A DNA stretch of 29,039 bases from Lachnospiraceae bacterium UBA2864 (GTDB taxonomy: Bacteria; Bacillota; Clostridia; Lachnospirales; Lachnospiraceae): positions 119,157 through 148,195 of the forward strand of contig DEFA01000025.1 of the NCBI GenBank assembly GCA_002350525.1, written 5' to 3'. The notes under the pieces were generated by a model. That model searched no databases. It saw nothing but the letters and a program-made list of their open reading frames with translations, and had not been told where the DNA came from. The position numbers and the translations under genes are program-made. Positions 17,601 to 26,829 of the stretch are shown here, in pieces. Positions within the stretch are counted from its first letter, which is position 1. Each line of letters starts with the position of its first letter.

Positions 17601-17901
17601 CTATCTCTTTCTCTACTTCAAGCTCAACAGGGAGACCGTGTGTATCCCAGCCGGCCTTACGGATGATCTTGTGACCTTTCATAGTCTGATATCTCGGGAT
17701 CATATCCTTGATAACACGTGTAAGAACGTGTCCTATGTGAGGCTTTCCGTTTGCTGTCGGAGGTCCGTCATAGAAAGTATAGGTTGGCAGATCCTGCTTT
17801 TCTTCTATACTCTTTTCGAAAATATTATTCTCGTTCCAGAAGTTGAGAACTTTCTCTTCATTCTCAACAAAATTCAGTTTGGTCGATACCTTATCGTACA
17901 T
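14671..17901 (-). CDS. ileS: Isoleucyl-tRNA synthetase, long IleS2-like form
   Basis: Charges tRNA-Ile with isoleucine. It has the class I HIGH motif in ANGKPHIGHVLT and KMSKS in GLKMSKSKGNAVDP, a large editing domain between them, and the anticodon-binding region with MSNWYVRRGRERYW. At 1076 residues it is longer than the roughly 920-940-residue IleS1 type. Its sequence (YCPRCGTPLSSHEVAQGYK, NWYVRR) and the absence of a C-terminal CxxC zinc pair match the eukaryote-like IleS2 group, many members of which resist mupirocin. AAAGGA lies 7 bases before the ATG at 17901. The frame extends 48 bases further 5', which I reject for lack of a ribosome binding site. The leader is too short for a T-box. 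Confidence 0.95.
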   Translation of the reverse strand: MYDKVSTKLNFVENEEKVLNFWNENNIFEKSIEEKQDLPTYTFYDGPPTANGKPHIGHVLTRVIKDMIPRYQTMKGHKIIRKAGWDTHGLPVELEVEKEIGIDGKEQIEEYGIEPFIGKCKESVWKYKGMWEQFSGKVGFWADMDDPYVTYHNDYIESEWWALKKIWDMGLLYKGFKVVPYCPRCGTPLSSHEVAQGYKAVKERSAVVRFKARVAEGEEQYYFLAWTTTPWTLPSNLALCVNPEESYSKVKACDGYTYIMADALLDTVLGPLADEKVKNDEGEMVARYDTAATNGKAYVVLESYKGIDLEGREYEPLYEAAAAGAAKQHKKAHFIVADDYVTMSDGTGIVHIAPAFGEDDGRVGRKYDLPFVQFVDAAGNMTEETPFAGLFVKDADPKVLVDLDSRNLLFSAPKFEHDYPFCWRCDTPLIYYARESWFIKMTEVSDRMVANNNTVNWIPEGIGKGRFGEWLKNVQDWGLSRDRYWGTPLNVWECPDCGKRDAIGSIAELRERGKMDDGSEVPADIELHRPFIDRVAITCPDCGKPMHRVPEVIDCWFDSGAMPFAQWHYPFENEDIFNDNFPADFISEAVDQTRGWFYSLMAISTLLFDKAPYKNVIVLGHVQDKDGLKMSKSKGNAVDPMEALESFGADAIRWYFYTNSQPWLPNRFHEDAVKEGQRKFMGTLWNTYAFYTLYAEIDQFNPLDYELDIESLSIMDRWLLSKLNTAIRTFDENLGNYKIPEAAAVLSEFVDDMSNWYVRRGRERYWVKGMPQDKINAYMTLYTALVTICEVAAPMVPFITESIYQNLVRNIDKDAPESIHLCEFPEVNEELIDTELEEKMEEILKIKTYGSAARNTANIKNRQPIANMYIKASKVLDGEYLDIVRDELNIKNVEFKDDVSEFSTYIFKPQLRTVGPKYGKLLGGIKEYLANVNGTEAMNTLKADGALKFDVNGEEVSLTEEDLLIEVAQSDDFVTEGDNTVTVVIDTKLTPELIEEGFVREIISKVQTMRKEAGFEVMDRITLYMDNNDKLAGIVAANDDKIKTAVLAEHIVLGQMAGFTKEWDINGEDVIIGVAK

Positions 17902-17960
17902 TGGTTTATCCTTTCCGGAAAATAAAATTCGGGCATTATACCTACCCATAGATACGGAAT

Positions 17961-17990
17961 ATTATAGCACTATATATATATCATTGTCAA
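17961..17990 (-). promoter_or_regulatory. Strong consensus promoter of ileS
   Basis: Minus strand: perfect -35 TTGACA (17985-17990), 18-base spacer of alternating AT, perfect -10 TATAAT (17961-17966) preceded by TGC (extended -10). The leader to the start codon is about 50 bases. Confidence 0.9.
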
Positions 17991-17993
17991 AAA

Positions 17994-18040
17994 CAAGAGC
18001 CCGGATTTTCGGCTTATTTTTGCCGAAATCCGGGCGCTTG
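17994..18040 (-). terminator. Terminator of the pilus operon
   Basis: Long GC-rich hairpin with arms built on GCCCGGATTT(T)CGGC and GCCGAAATCCGGGC, 8-base loop, outer CAAG/CTTG pairs. On the minus strand it is followed by TTTTTGAC, and the T-run leads straight into the ileS -35 box. Confidence 0.92.
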
Positions 18041-18111
18041 TTCATCCTCTCAAATTACAAATTTGAGTTTTAGGCATTTTGCTTATTACAATTCGTTACG
18101 ATTTTGTTCTT

Positions 18112-21100
18112 TTACACTTCGTCCTTATATCTGATAGTTTTTCTCTTTAAATAGACTATGACAAAAATCAATCCGATACAAGCAGATAACAGGATTCCAA
18201 AAGTCATCCATATTCCTGTCGGAACCACCCCTTCACGAGTATTTACTATCATGAGATCCGTATCTTCCGAAACTGTAAACGTCTCGGTATCCGTCTGCCT
18301 CGACTCTCCGTCTCCGATTTTGAAATTCGATGTATATCCCTCGGTTCCGTCCAGTATCTCCGATATAGTAACCTCCTTACCAACAGGCAATATAATTTCC
18401 GCCTTTTCATTATGACTTAAAGTAAAGGTCTCTCCCGACTTTATGTATGTTACTTCTGTTCCGTCATTTTTACGGAGTTCATATTCTTCGCTTCCACTAT
18501 CTTCACTCACATCAAAGCTGAAGGTGAATTCCTCACTCCTGTTACCCATATTACCTGATACGTTTTTGGTTATGTTCAGCTTTGCCTCTTTTCTGTCTGA
18601 CTTCTTATTCGGTATGCGAAGCATATACACGTATACGTCTTCTTCATCCGAATCACCCTCAACCAGCTTTACATCTGAATTGACAGGGCTATGCTCCAGA
18701 GTCAGCCCACCCAGAGGTGATATTCTAAAGATAATATCTTCATTTAATCCTTCATAACCATCCGGAGCCTGCGACTCTGTCAGGTAATAAGTACCGGCTT
18801 TCAGATCGTTATTAATCTCAGCTATAAGGCCATTGTCAGCAGTCTCCATATCCTCATAGCCGGACAGTGGACGATAATCCTTAACCACCTTGCCATTACC
18901 GCCATCTCTGCCTTTATACATAGTAAACTTTGCATGAGGTAAGTTTTCATCTGATTTATCATCATATTTATACACTTCCAGCTTATATGGTTTATTAAAT
19001 ACATTTACATAGGCTATAAGCTGCTCTTTATTTGCCTCATACTTATGTCCTTCCTGCCACTCAGGATCATTATCGGACGTGATACTTAGTTCATGGCTTT
19101 CATCCACCGAAAAAGCGACCTTCCCCGGAAGCCCAATATATCCGTTCGGCGATACAATTTCTTCAAGAATATATTGCGCATTCACCTTAAAATCATATAA
19201 TATATCTATTCTTCCGGTTTCATCTGATGTAAAAGTTCCTTCGCTTACATACTCTCCCGACTCTTCATCAAATCTCTTTAACTCAAATACTCCTTCGGAA
19301 AGAGGCTTGTCATGATCAGTCATATCATAAAGTGACATTACTATACCTCCGGTTCGGGTATTAGTCACTGTATCTGTCCTTATATTGGTATGATCAAGTG
19401 ACGCAAGACTGCTTTTTTCCTCTCCTTCCTCAACGGTTACTGCATATGAGTATTCCGCTGTAACATTAGTACTCTTTGAAGTAGCGTGTAACAGTGTAAA
19501 GTTTTCGCTCTTAGTAAGCTTTTTGATTGATGTATATGACTTTACTATCCCCTCCGAATCAACCTCAGGATCGGTTAATTCAACTTCATATATATGATAA
19601 TCTGATAGTTGTTTTCCTTCCTCCAGCTTATCAAAATAAAAACGAACCATCTTATTCGGATGCTTTAACTCACGAATATGATCTGGCAACGGCTCTTCAA
19701 TTCCGTCCACATATACCGCCAGATATACATTATCATGATATTTTGTATAACTGCTGTCACTCCAGACTTTATCAACCTGAATGCCCCATCCTCTATGATT
19801 CACAACCGCCATGAATGGCGAGTCACTTTTCCTAACTCTTCCAACATTAGTTCTTGGATCATCGGTTATATAAGAGCCGGCGCCTCTTGTATAATCAACT
19901 CTTCCGTAACCAAGAGGAGTTTCATCAAGTCTTTCCTCAACCATGAACTTTGTTCCAGATGTGAGTCCCGGAACATTCACCGAGTACCACGCCGGTATCT
20001 TCGATATAGTACCGTTCATGGATGTTTCAAAGGTAAATTGTCGCCTGAGTGCCTCTTTTCTTGCTGATTCATCTTCGCTGTCACCATCTTTTTTTGCAAA
20101 AGCCGTGTAATCTCTATATTCCGATGGTTTAAATGCCCCGGCATCTGAGTCCCAGTAGCATAGATAACCGCCCTTATCTACCACATAGTACTTAACCATG
20201 TTTGCCAATTGTAAGTCATCATTAACACCATTCGAAAGAAACAGTCTGAAACTGAAGGTGGTATCATCATCATCTGTTTCCAAAGGTTTTCCATGTTCAT
20301 CAGACAACTGCTTTTGAAACGTAAGTGTTCTTAATCCGGCAGGATCTACATGATTCTCATAAGTAACAGTAGCACTGTCTTTTACTTGCATCCAATCCGA
20401 ATCATATGACCATCTGTTCGCATCAGCATCAGCAGAAACGTTTTCTCCTGCTAGCTCTTTACCATTTATATAAACATGATCATAAACTTCTTTATTAATT
20501 CCACATTCTATTATTCTATATTCAATTGTATCATCCGGAAAATGTATCTCCGCAGCTTTATCCGGATACAGAAAGTATACCGACTCATATGTCGTATTGC
20601 TTCCCGGCGGAGTATAGCTCTCGGCATATTCAACTTTCTGAGTAGAATTCTGATATGTAACATTTATCAGTTCCGTCGAACTTGTTAAGATTTTCGCCTT
20701 ATCATCTTTCTTATCCTTATACCATATCTGATACGGATACTGGACAAGTGAAAAATCCACATCATCCGAACCTGTTATTTTCTTTGAAAATATAACATGT
20801 CCCTTCGTAACATAACTCAGATTAAATCTCATATGAAGATTAGATGCACCTCCGCCTCTCTCCATATAGAATATTTTCATTGTATGTGAAGAATAATCCT
20901 TAAAAACCGAACTGTTCTCCTTAAAATGCTTTGAAAGATATTTGCTTATTTCTTCCTCTGAAGCATCCGGATTTCTGCTTTTATAGTTTTCCTCATAAAT
21001 AGTACGAAGGTTAGATTTAATTACCTCATTTCCTATATTTGATGTCTGTAATACTTCACCAGTCGAGAAGTTTACAGAACCCGGAATAGCACTGTGGACT

Positions 21101-23976
21101 CCTCCCAGATCTATCACAAGTTCATCATCTACATATAGCCAGAAATCATCATCTCCCGTAAACTCAAATATAATATCATGTCCCCATGAATCTTTTCCAT
21201 TAGGGGTCTGAACAAATGATGCATCGATTTCCATACCGAAATGCCAATTAGTAGCATCATCATTACGATCATTTCCTACCCTGTATAGTTTTTCATACTT
21301 CCTGGGATCCGATTCTGGAAGCGGATTTCCTTTAACATCATTTAGATTATACGGATTTACAGTTGAATACACTCCCGCCTCTATATCATTATAAGGCATA
21401 AACTGACCGTGCTTATCAGTCGAATTACCCCTATTGCTCATCGTTCCGATTTCTTTATATACCGTAAAATCGCCTTCATCCTTACCTTTCAACGAAGCAA
21501 AATTCTGACAACTATCATATTCAAAATATCCGCTGGCACTATATGTACTCTCAATAAATAAATGGTTAACCGGTTTTGCTTTACCAAAGAGTTCTCCTAA
21601 CGATTTGCCGCCCTTCGTAGAAGGATATCCGTCTTTACCTATATCTGTCGAAAGAATATCTTTATATGCCGCAAAACCATGCGCCGCGGACGAATCTCCG
21701 AGGACGCCATCCTGTTGAGCTCTGTTATCAAAGTCCACCATCCTCATGGTAATTCCATATTGAGTATTGTCTATCGTAGTAACCGGAGTGAGTGTATCCT
21801 CGACCTCTTCAACAGTTGCAAAATAAAATGTATCAGCAAACACTTTAGATGTGGAAGTCACTTCCCTTGTAGTACCATCAGCTGCCAATCCGGCATATGT
21901 ATAATTTGGATCATCCCACGCAAGAATTGTAGAATAATACTCCCCATCTTTTCTTCCCGGAAGATTTATTCCTACCGGTTCATCAGCTAACACTTGATTC
22001 CTCTGCAATTGCGGAGCCAGATACTTTTCCGAGTAATCATTATATAATTCATAATAATTATTCGGAGTTCCGTCATCATTATGATATTCCGTGAAATCCC
22101 ATAAAAGCGTGTTGATCTGACTTCCAATCCACATGATATTATCTCCGCGTTCATAACACGGATACAGCGTTCCATCATGGTTTATTGCATAGAAATCATA
22201 CGCTTTCCTGCTATCATCCCATACCCTTGTATATACTATTACCTTTGAACCATCGGGAACCTTTGAGATTCCGATCTTATTAGCTGAATAGGTAACAAAA
22301 TCCTCTTCGGTAAGATTGGATTTCTTAACAAGATTGAGATAGTATTTATCTGATGTTCCGGCATTTGTGGACTTAAAAAGATTCCCTCCTTCATATGAAA
22401 TTGCCTTTTGGCCCGAAACCAGACTTATCTTTCCGTTGTTTACCAATACCTTAAATTCTGTCGGTTCGTTTTCTGTTAAAGTCAGTTTATTGTCATTAAG
22501 CTTTATGTATTTTGTAACGCCATCAACTTCCGTTGATAACGTATAATAATCCTTCTCTACGGAATTAAACTTCCACTCTGTAATATCTGCATCTTGATAT
22601 ACATATAGCACTTCACCTACATCAACCGTATTATCTTTTATGAGCAGACTCGCCGATTCCAGTGCATCATTCTTTTCTTTTGCCATTAATGCACTGCCCG
22701 ACGTTCCTGACGTATAGTACATCAATCCATAGGTTTTACCATCCAGTTCATACACATCATCAGGCAGTGCTACCGAAGACTCAAAAACTGCTTTTATAGT
22801 ACAGTTAGTTTTATTATTGTTGTCCGTAAAGAATCTGATTCCTCCACCGCCGTTTGAGTGCTGGATCCATTTCTCTTCTTCCTTTTTCTTTATGTAAAAT
22901 CCTCCGTCTGTTTCAGCTATTTCAAACGCAGTTTTATTCTCATTCGATACTTCTACAAGATTTCCGTTTGTATTATATAAATATCTTTTTTCACCGGAAA
23001 CATAAGTATACAGATAGTACACATCTTCTTCTTTTTCAAAGCACCATACAGAACCTTCAGCAATGTTACCCTTTTCAATCAGGCAGCCTTTTGTATTACA
23101 TATATTGGTGAAGTAATGATTGCTTCCGCCCGCATCGGTATATAAAAGATAAAAGCCTTCTCCACTCTCAATTCCTGTTAACTCCACAACCGACTCTGCA
23201 TACTTTTCTTCAGCTTCATATTTCTCCGGTCCTTCCGCAATCACATAAACACTGAATCCCTCGGCATCAAAGCTGATCTTCCCCTCTTCAAGGGTAAACT
23301 TTTCGATTTTCTCGCATTCCCCATCATCTTTGATATGCCAGAGTTCTGTTGCTTTGCTTCCTGCGATTGCCGGATCAGTTATTTCCACATGAATAGGCTT
23401 ATCTTCAACAGGCTGGAATTCATCGTCATTATCATCACGTATTGTGATATCGTAAGCCGCTACCACAGCCGGACTCTCCAAAGCCGACTCATCTTCATCA
23501 TTCTCATGATGAACAGTCTCGCCTGTGCTGGCTGTATCGGCATCAACCGAGCCGGATGTCTCGGCATCGGTAGCACTTGCTATATCTTCATAGGTAAAGT
23601 CATCCATAACATCATCAACTGAAGCAGTAGCCCCCTTTGGCATCATCCCTTCAAGGGTTATGGTTACATCTTCACCCTCAACAGGATTTACCTCCAGACT
23701 GAGTTTCTCCAACTCAGAGCTCTTTCTAACCGTATCATTTTCTCTTCCATAAGAGACCATATTACCGCTTCCTCTATAAGAAGCTATGTAACTGTTTCCG
23801 TGAGCATTCTCCTCCGTCGCCTCAATTTCTCCTGCATCAGTAGCTGTTGCGGTGTCATTTGAATCCGCAGATACACTAAAAGAACCCGGCAATACGAGTG
23901 CCAATACAATCGTAATTGCCAGAATCATACATATAACCCTATTTCCGTTTTTATTGAAAATACCGTTATGTTTCAT
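18112..23976 (-). CDS. Giant sortase-anchored adhesin, probable pilus tip protein
   Basis: The 1954-residue product has a signal peptide (cut about 37/38, SVSA|DS) and an acidic Thr/Ala-rich N-terminus. Residues about 260-560 are rich in short YLY/YYL repeats and may be beta-trefoil-like (inference). A fibro-slime domain spans about 730-1055 (IFEFTGDDDFWLYVDDELVIDLGG compressed as GDDDFWLYVDD and IDLGGVH; MKIFYMERGGG). Two SpaA-like domains lie at about 1540-1632 and 1663-1755, the second with LEVYKYD and TESQAPDGY for a Lys-Asp/Asn isopeptide bond. A further pilin-type domain starts at about 1797 (LNITKNVSGN). The C-terminus has VVPTG, a hydrophobic segment and a basic tail, a sortase B-type sorting signal. 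Only GG separates the ATG from the upstream stop codon, so translation is coupled. It occupies the Cpa-like adhesin role. Confidence 0.9.
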   Translation of the reverse strand: MKHNGIFNKNGNRVICMILAITIVLALVLPGSFSVSADSNDTATATDAGEIEATEENAHGNSYIASYRGSGNMVSYGRENDTVRKSSELEKLSLEVNPVEGEDVTITLEGMMPKGATASVDDVMDDFTYEDIASATDAETSGSVDADTASTGETVHHENDEDESALESPAVVAAYDITIRDDNDDEFQPVEDKPIHVEITDPAIAGSKATELWHIKDDGECEKIEKFTLEEGKISFDAEGFSVYVIAEGPEKYEAEEKYAESVVELTGIESGEGFYLLYTDAGGSNHYFTNICNTKGCLIEKGNIAEGSVWCFEKEEDVYYLYTYVSGEKRYLYNTNGNLVEVSNENKTAFEIAETDGGFYIKKKEEEKWIQHSNGGGGIRFFTDNNNKTNCTIKAVFESSVALPDDVYELDGKTYGLMYYTSGTSGSALMAKEKNDALESASLLIKDNTVDVGEVLYVYQDADITEWKFNSVEKDYYTLSTEVDGVTKYIKLNDNKLTLTENEPTEFKVLVNNGKISLVSGQKAISYEGGNLFKSTNAGTSDKYYLNLVKKSNLTEEDFVTYSANKIGISKVPDGSKVIVYTRVWDDSRKAYDFYAINHDGTLYPCYERGDNIMWIGSQINTLLWDFTEYHNDDGTPNNYYELYNDYSEKYLAPQLQRNQVLADEPVGINLPGRKDGEYYSTILAWDDPNYTYAGLAADGTTREVTSTSKVFADTFYFATVEEVEDTLTPVTTIDNTQYGITMRMVDFDNRAQQDGVLGDSSAAHGFAAYKDILSTDIGKDGYPSTKGGKSLGELFGKAKPVNHLFIESTYSASGYFEYDSCQNFASLKGKDEGDFTVYKEIGTMSNRGNSTDKHGQFMPYNDIEAGVYSTVNPYNLNDVKGNPLPESDPRKYEKLYRVGNDRNDDATNWHFGMEIDASFVQTPNGKDSWGHDIIFEFTGDDDFWLYVDDELVIDLGGVHSAIPGSVNFSTGEVLQTSNIGNEVIKSNLRTIYEENYKSRNPDASEEEISKYLSKHFKENSSVFKDYSSHTMKIFYMERGGGASNLHMRFNLSYVTKGHVIFSKKITGSDDVDFSLVQYPYQIWYKDKKDDKAKILTSSTELINVTYQNSTQKVEYAESYTPPGSNTTYESVYFLYPDKAAEIHFPDDTIEYRIIECGINKEVYDHVYINGKELAGENVSADADANRWSYDSDWMQVKDSATVTYENHVDPAGLRTLTFQKQLSDEHGKPLETDDDDTTFSFRLFLSNGVNDDLQLANMVKYYVVDKGGYLCYWDSDAGAFKPSEYRDYTAFAKKDGDSEDESARKEALRRQFTFETSMNGTISKIPAWYSVNVPGLTSGTKFMVEERLDETPLGYGRVDYTRGAGSYITDDPRTNVGRVRKSDSPFMAVVNHRGWGIQVDKVWSDSSYTKYHDNVYLAVYVDGIEEPLPDHIRELKHPNKMVRFYFDKLEEGKQLSDYHIYEVELTDPEVDSEGIVKSYTSIKKLTKSENFTLLHATSKSTNVTAEYSYAVTVEEGEEKSSLASLDHTNIRTDTVTNTRTGGIVMSLYDMTDHDKPLSEGVFELKRFDEESGEYVSEGTFTSDETGRIDILYDFKVNAQYILEEIVSPNGYIGLPGKVAFSVDESHELSITSDNDPEWQEGHKYEANKEQLIAYVNVFNKPYKLEVYKYDDKSDENLPHAKFTMYKGRDGGNGKVVKDYRPLSGYEDMETADNGLIAEINNDLKAGTYYLTESQAPDGYEGLNEDIIFRISPLGGLTLEHSPVNSDVKLVEGDSDEEDVYVYMLRIPNKKSDRKEAKLNITKNVSGNMGNRSEEFTFSFDVSEDSGSEEYELRKNDGTEVTYIKSGETFTLSHNEKAEIILPVGKEVTISEILDGTEGYTSNFKIGDGESRQTDTETFTVSEDTDLMIVNTREGVVPTGIWMTFGILLSACIGLIFVIVYLKRKTIRYKDEV

Positions 23977-23978
23977 CC

Positions 23979-24764
23979 TTACTGTTCCCTGTTTTTCTTC
24001 TTGTATATTATTGCAACCATCACAGATGATATAAGCATAAAAACCGCCAACACTGCCACATTTGATGCGTCTCCCGTCTTTGCAGAGTTAACATCGGTCT
24101 TTTTTTCTTTCGTTTCACTTACAGTTGTTGTTTCTTCTTCGGTATCTTTATCTGTCGAAGCTTCTGTCGTTATCTCAGTCGTGCTCTCCGTTGTCTGTTC
24201 GGTAGTTCTTTCCTCTGTACTTGCCTCAGTATCAGGTCCCGGATAAGATGCAATATTCTTAAATTCCATCATCTCAGGCTTCTGATCCGTATCTGCAATA
24301 TTTACCGCTACCGAATACCCCAGTTCATTATCTTCGTTTGATATAACAAAAACATGAACCTCATATACCGTGCTGTCATAATTTATCTTCTCATCATCGC
24401 CCTTTATCTGATATATAAGATAATCATAAGTTCCCGGCTCTGTAATTCTGATAGTGAAGCTTCCCTCTCCCGAATCATTTACATTTACTGTATCATTCTG
24501 CGGCATAGGAGCATCTGAATTCTCTGTCTTTATAGTTATCCGGTATTTGTTATCAACAATATTATCCGAATTGACGCATCTGAAAAGAATGACCGCGTCT
24601 ACCGGAGAATATATATCCTGTGCATATACGGTACCGGAACTAAGAAAACACAAAAAACCACAAACCAGCAAACTGATCATTATTCTCAGTCTGCCGGCCG
24701 GGCTGATCTCATTCCCACCGGAACGCATCTTTTCACTTTTATATATCCTTATGTTATGCAGCAT
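23979..24764 (-). CDS. Small pilin, probable wall-anchor subunit
   Basis: The 261-residue product has an N-terminal hydrophobic signal (about 25-48, VYA|QD), one Spy0128/FctA-like pilin domain (about 50-173, ending MEFKNIAS), a Thr/Glu-rich stalk (about 178-222), a sorting signal NSAKTGD (226-232), a membrane segment and a basic tail. The first strand (AVILFRCVN) lacks an obvious isopeptide lysine. The sorting motif is of the KTG(D/E) kind seen with housekeeping sortases and differs from the VPTG/IPTG of its neighbours. It would suit a base subunit joined to peptidoglycan, as FctB is in streptococci (inference). It lies 26 bases after srtB. The start at 24764 has only a modest GGAAGA site; a Met at residue 13 is an alternative. 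Confidence 0.8.
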   Translation of the reverse strand: MLHNIRIYKSEKMRSGGNEISPAGRLRIMISLLVCGFLCFLSSGTVYAQDIYSPVDAVILFRCVNSDNIVDNKYRITIKTENSDAPMPQNDTVNVNDSGEGSFTIRITEPGTYDYLIYQIKGDDEKINYDSTVYEVHVFVISNEDNELGYSVAVNIADTDQKPEMMEFKNIASYPGPDTEASTEERTTEQTTESTTEITTEASTDKDTEEETTTVSETKEKKTDVNSAKTGDASNVAVLAVFMLISSVMVAIIYKKKNREQ

Positions 24765-24790
24765 CCTGTCTTCCGATCACCGTAAAATGA

Positions 24791-25492
24791 TTATTCATAG
24801 ATATAGCAGAAAACTATAAGTCTGTTCTGGGAAACCGGTTCTGTACAGGTTGATAATGCGAGTATATGTTCACTATCTTTAATGGAGGTATTATAGCTTC
24901 TCGCCTCGCTCTGTATCATCTGTAACAGATCATCTGTTGCATCGGTATCCAAAGCTGTTGTTTCATACACGTTTACTTTAACACATGCAAAAAGTCCCAG
25001 TTCATATGTTTTACCGCCGTCACGTCCCACAATAAGCGTTCCATGGCTATGTCGTGTCAGATAATCCTGATCCAGGAAATCATCCAAAGCTCCGAACATG
25101 CTTCCGTATTCCATATGGTGTCCGTATAATATGGAATAGTAGTCAGAAAAATCCGAACTGTTTCTGCTGTCAAGAAATATACTCCCCGATAGGGAATATT
25201 CACCATACGGATTCCTGTTTAAGTATTCCATGTTGTCACTACCCTGCATAACAGGGTAGTCTATATTCGTATCATCGATCGTAACCCACGCAACCATATC
25301 CTCGGTAATCGGAGCATCATCCGGGACACCGCCATACGTGGGTTTATATTTCAAATAATCATCATCCCTGGCATTGTTGTAAACATACCATGTATCATAT
25401 AATCCGTAGCAGACCACAAGAAGTGCCACAACAAATATAAGAAGCATAAACTTCTCATATAATACGTTCATTGTGATCCAGAATCTTCTCAC
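24791..25492 (-). CDS. srtB: Class B sortase, likely pilus polymerase
   Basis: Membrane cysteine transpeptidase of 233 residues with one N-terminal anchor (about 14-31). The class B pattern is clear: MEYLNRNPYGEYSLSGSIFLD (key part LNRNPYGEYSLSG), catalytic H125 in LYGHHM, C216 in LSTCTE and R224 in QNRLIVF. It starts at a GTG (25492) with GAGGT 5 bases upstream; an ATG eight codons in has no such site. It lies between the backbone pilin and the small pilin genes, so its substrates are probably the IPTG/VPTG proteins of the same operon. Class B enzymes that polymerise pili are known from streptococcal FCT-3 islands (SrtC2). Confidence 0.93.
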   Translation of the reverse strand: MRRFWITMNVLYEKFMLLIFVVALLVVCYGLYDTWYVYNNARDDDYLKYKPTYGGVPDDAPITEDMVAWVTIDDTNIDYPVMQGSDNMEYLNRNPYGEYSLSGSIFLDSRNSSDFSDYYSILYGHHMEYGSMFGALDDFLDQDYLTRHSHGTLIVGRDGGKTYELGLFACVKVNVYETTALDTDATDDLLQMIQSEARSYNTSIKDSEHILALSTCTEPVSQNRLIVFCYIYE

Positions 25493-25519
25493 GTTCTACC
25501 TCTTCATATATGGTGTCTG

Positions 25520-26761
25520 TTATTCTTCGTCATATCTCTTCTTTGAACGCAGTGCAAAGAAGATGATTCCCGCAATTATTACGATGCCTGCTACTATCCA
25601 AGGTGTAGCAGACAGAAGTATACCTGTCGGGATAACACCCTGCTTATTATTTGTGAAAGCTACTATTGTATTTCCCTCGAAAGTCTTCTCAGCCTCACCA
25701 TACTCTGCCGCTTCAGTCTCGTCTTCCTTCTTTACCGTAGCTGACTTTTTATACTCTTCTGCGTCTTCTTCTACCTGATATGTACAATTAAGAGGAAGTC
25801 CTGAAATCGTTACTTCATCGCCATGCTGAAGATATATGTTTATACCATTCTTCAAGTCAGATCCTTTAACTTCGTTCTTATTGGCGTTATTTATATCCTC
25901 TTTCGTGTACTTGGTTGCATTGTTTACCTTTTCTTCATTCCCAAATGTATCAAGACCTGTAATATAGTACTGAGCGTCGTCCACAATATTTTCACCTGAT
26001 ATATTAACGGTAAACTTAAAATACTTATCTCTTGATCCCTGATTACCTGTTACCGTTTTTGTAATTGTAAGCGTCTGCGTCGGATACGTATTTATAAATC
26101 TGTTATTCTTACCAGCGGCTTCAGCTCCATTAGGTTTATCAGTCACATTTCCTGTAGCTGTCGCCTTAGGAGCTGATGTGACTTTACCCTCATACATAAC
26201 ATATCCTTCAACTTCAAGTTCCTTACTGTTATCCCCGTCTTTATTCTTCACATATACATCTAATGTTTTTGTCAAATCTCCGATATGTCCGAATACAACG
26301 TTACTATTGTCTTCTGTTATATAATATCTGTAAACTCCCGGCTCTGAGAATTCAACAGCACTTAAATCAACATTAATTGTTTGTTTTGCATATTTATAGC
26401 TTTCAAAGGATACACCGTTAAAAATAGTTGTTTTCTGTGAATCCGTCGGGTTTTGATCGGCAGCATCTACACTAAATTCAGCTTCACCGATGTCGATTTT
26501 TCCCGGAGTCGGCCCCGGCTTAACCTCAAGTGTGCCGTCTGCCGCAGATATTCCATCGTCCGGTGCAGACGCTACAAAACCAAATGTAACAGCCGGATTT
26601 GTTTCTCCATCTTTAACAACAAGATACTTATCAAACTGAGTAGTAGTACCATTAATCGGATCATATTTAAACCCGTCCGCCAGTACCGGTATACTTACTG
26701 CTACCGCCACAAAAAGTGCCATGAACAGTGTAAGTATCTTTTTCACACTCTTTCCTCTCAT
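25520..26761 (-). CDS. Major (backbone) pilin, FctA-like, two isopeptide domains
   Basis: The 413-residue product has a signal peptide (cut about 28/29, VLA|DG) and two Spy0128/FctA-type domains (about 40-226 and 229-372). Each shows the Lys-Glu-Asn set expected for a self-formed isopeptide bond: K45 (FDKYLVV), E150 (YYITED), N224 (RFINTY); and K235 (LTITKTVTG), E331 or E332 (YQVEED), N371 (AFTNN). The C-terminus is GVIPTG (375-380), a hydrophobic segment and a basic tail, a sorting signal of the QVPTGV type handled by class B sortases. GGAGG lies 9 bases before the ATG. It precedes srtB by 27 bases. Which lysine links one subunit to the next is not evident. Confidence 0.9.
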   Translation of the reverse strand: MRGKSVKKILTLFMALFVAVAVSIPVLADGFKYDPINGTTTQFDKYLVVKDGETNPAVTFGFVASAPDDGISAADGTLEVKPGPTPGKIDIGEAEFSVDAADQNPTDSQKTTIFNGVSFESYKYAKQTINVDLSAVEFSEPGVYRYYITEDNSNVVFGHIGDLTKTLDVYVKNKDGDNSKELEVEGYVMYEGKVTSAPKATATGNVTDKPNGAEAAGKNNRFINTYPTQTLTITKTVTGNQGSRDKYFKFTVNISGENIVDDAQYYITGLDTFGNEEKVNNATKYTKEDINNANKNEVKGSDLKNGINIYLQHGDEVTISGLPLNCTYQVEEDAEEYKKSATVKKEDETEAAEYGEAEKTFEGNTIVAFTNNKQGVIPTGILLSATPWIVAGIVIIAGIIFFALRSKKRYDEE

Positions 26762-26829
26762 TAATTAATACCTCCATTTATAAGATTTATAATGCATATG
26801 TTTATATATACAGTTTGCATAACAAACCG

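Noticed and set aside
17902..17960. T-box leader for ileS
   Set aside because: Promoter and start codon are about 50 bases apart, far too short for a T-box, and no specifier stem or T-box sequence is present.
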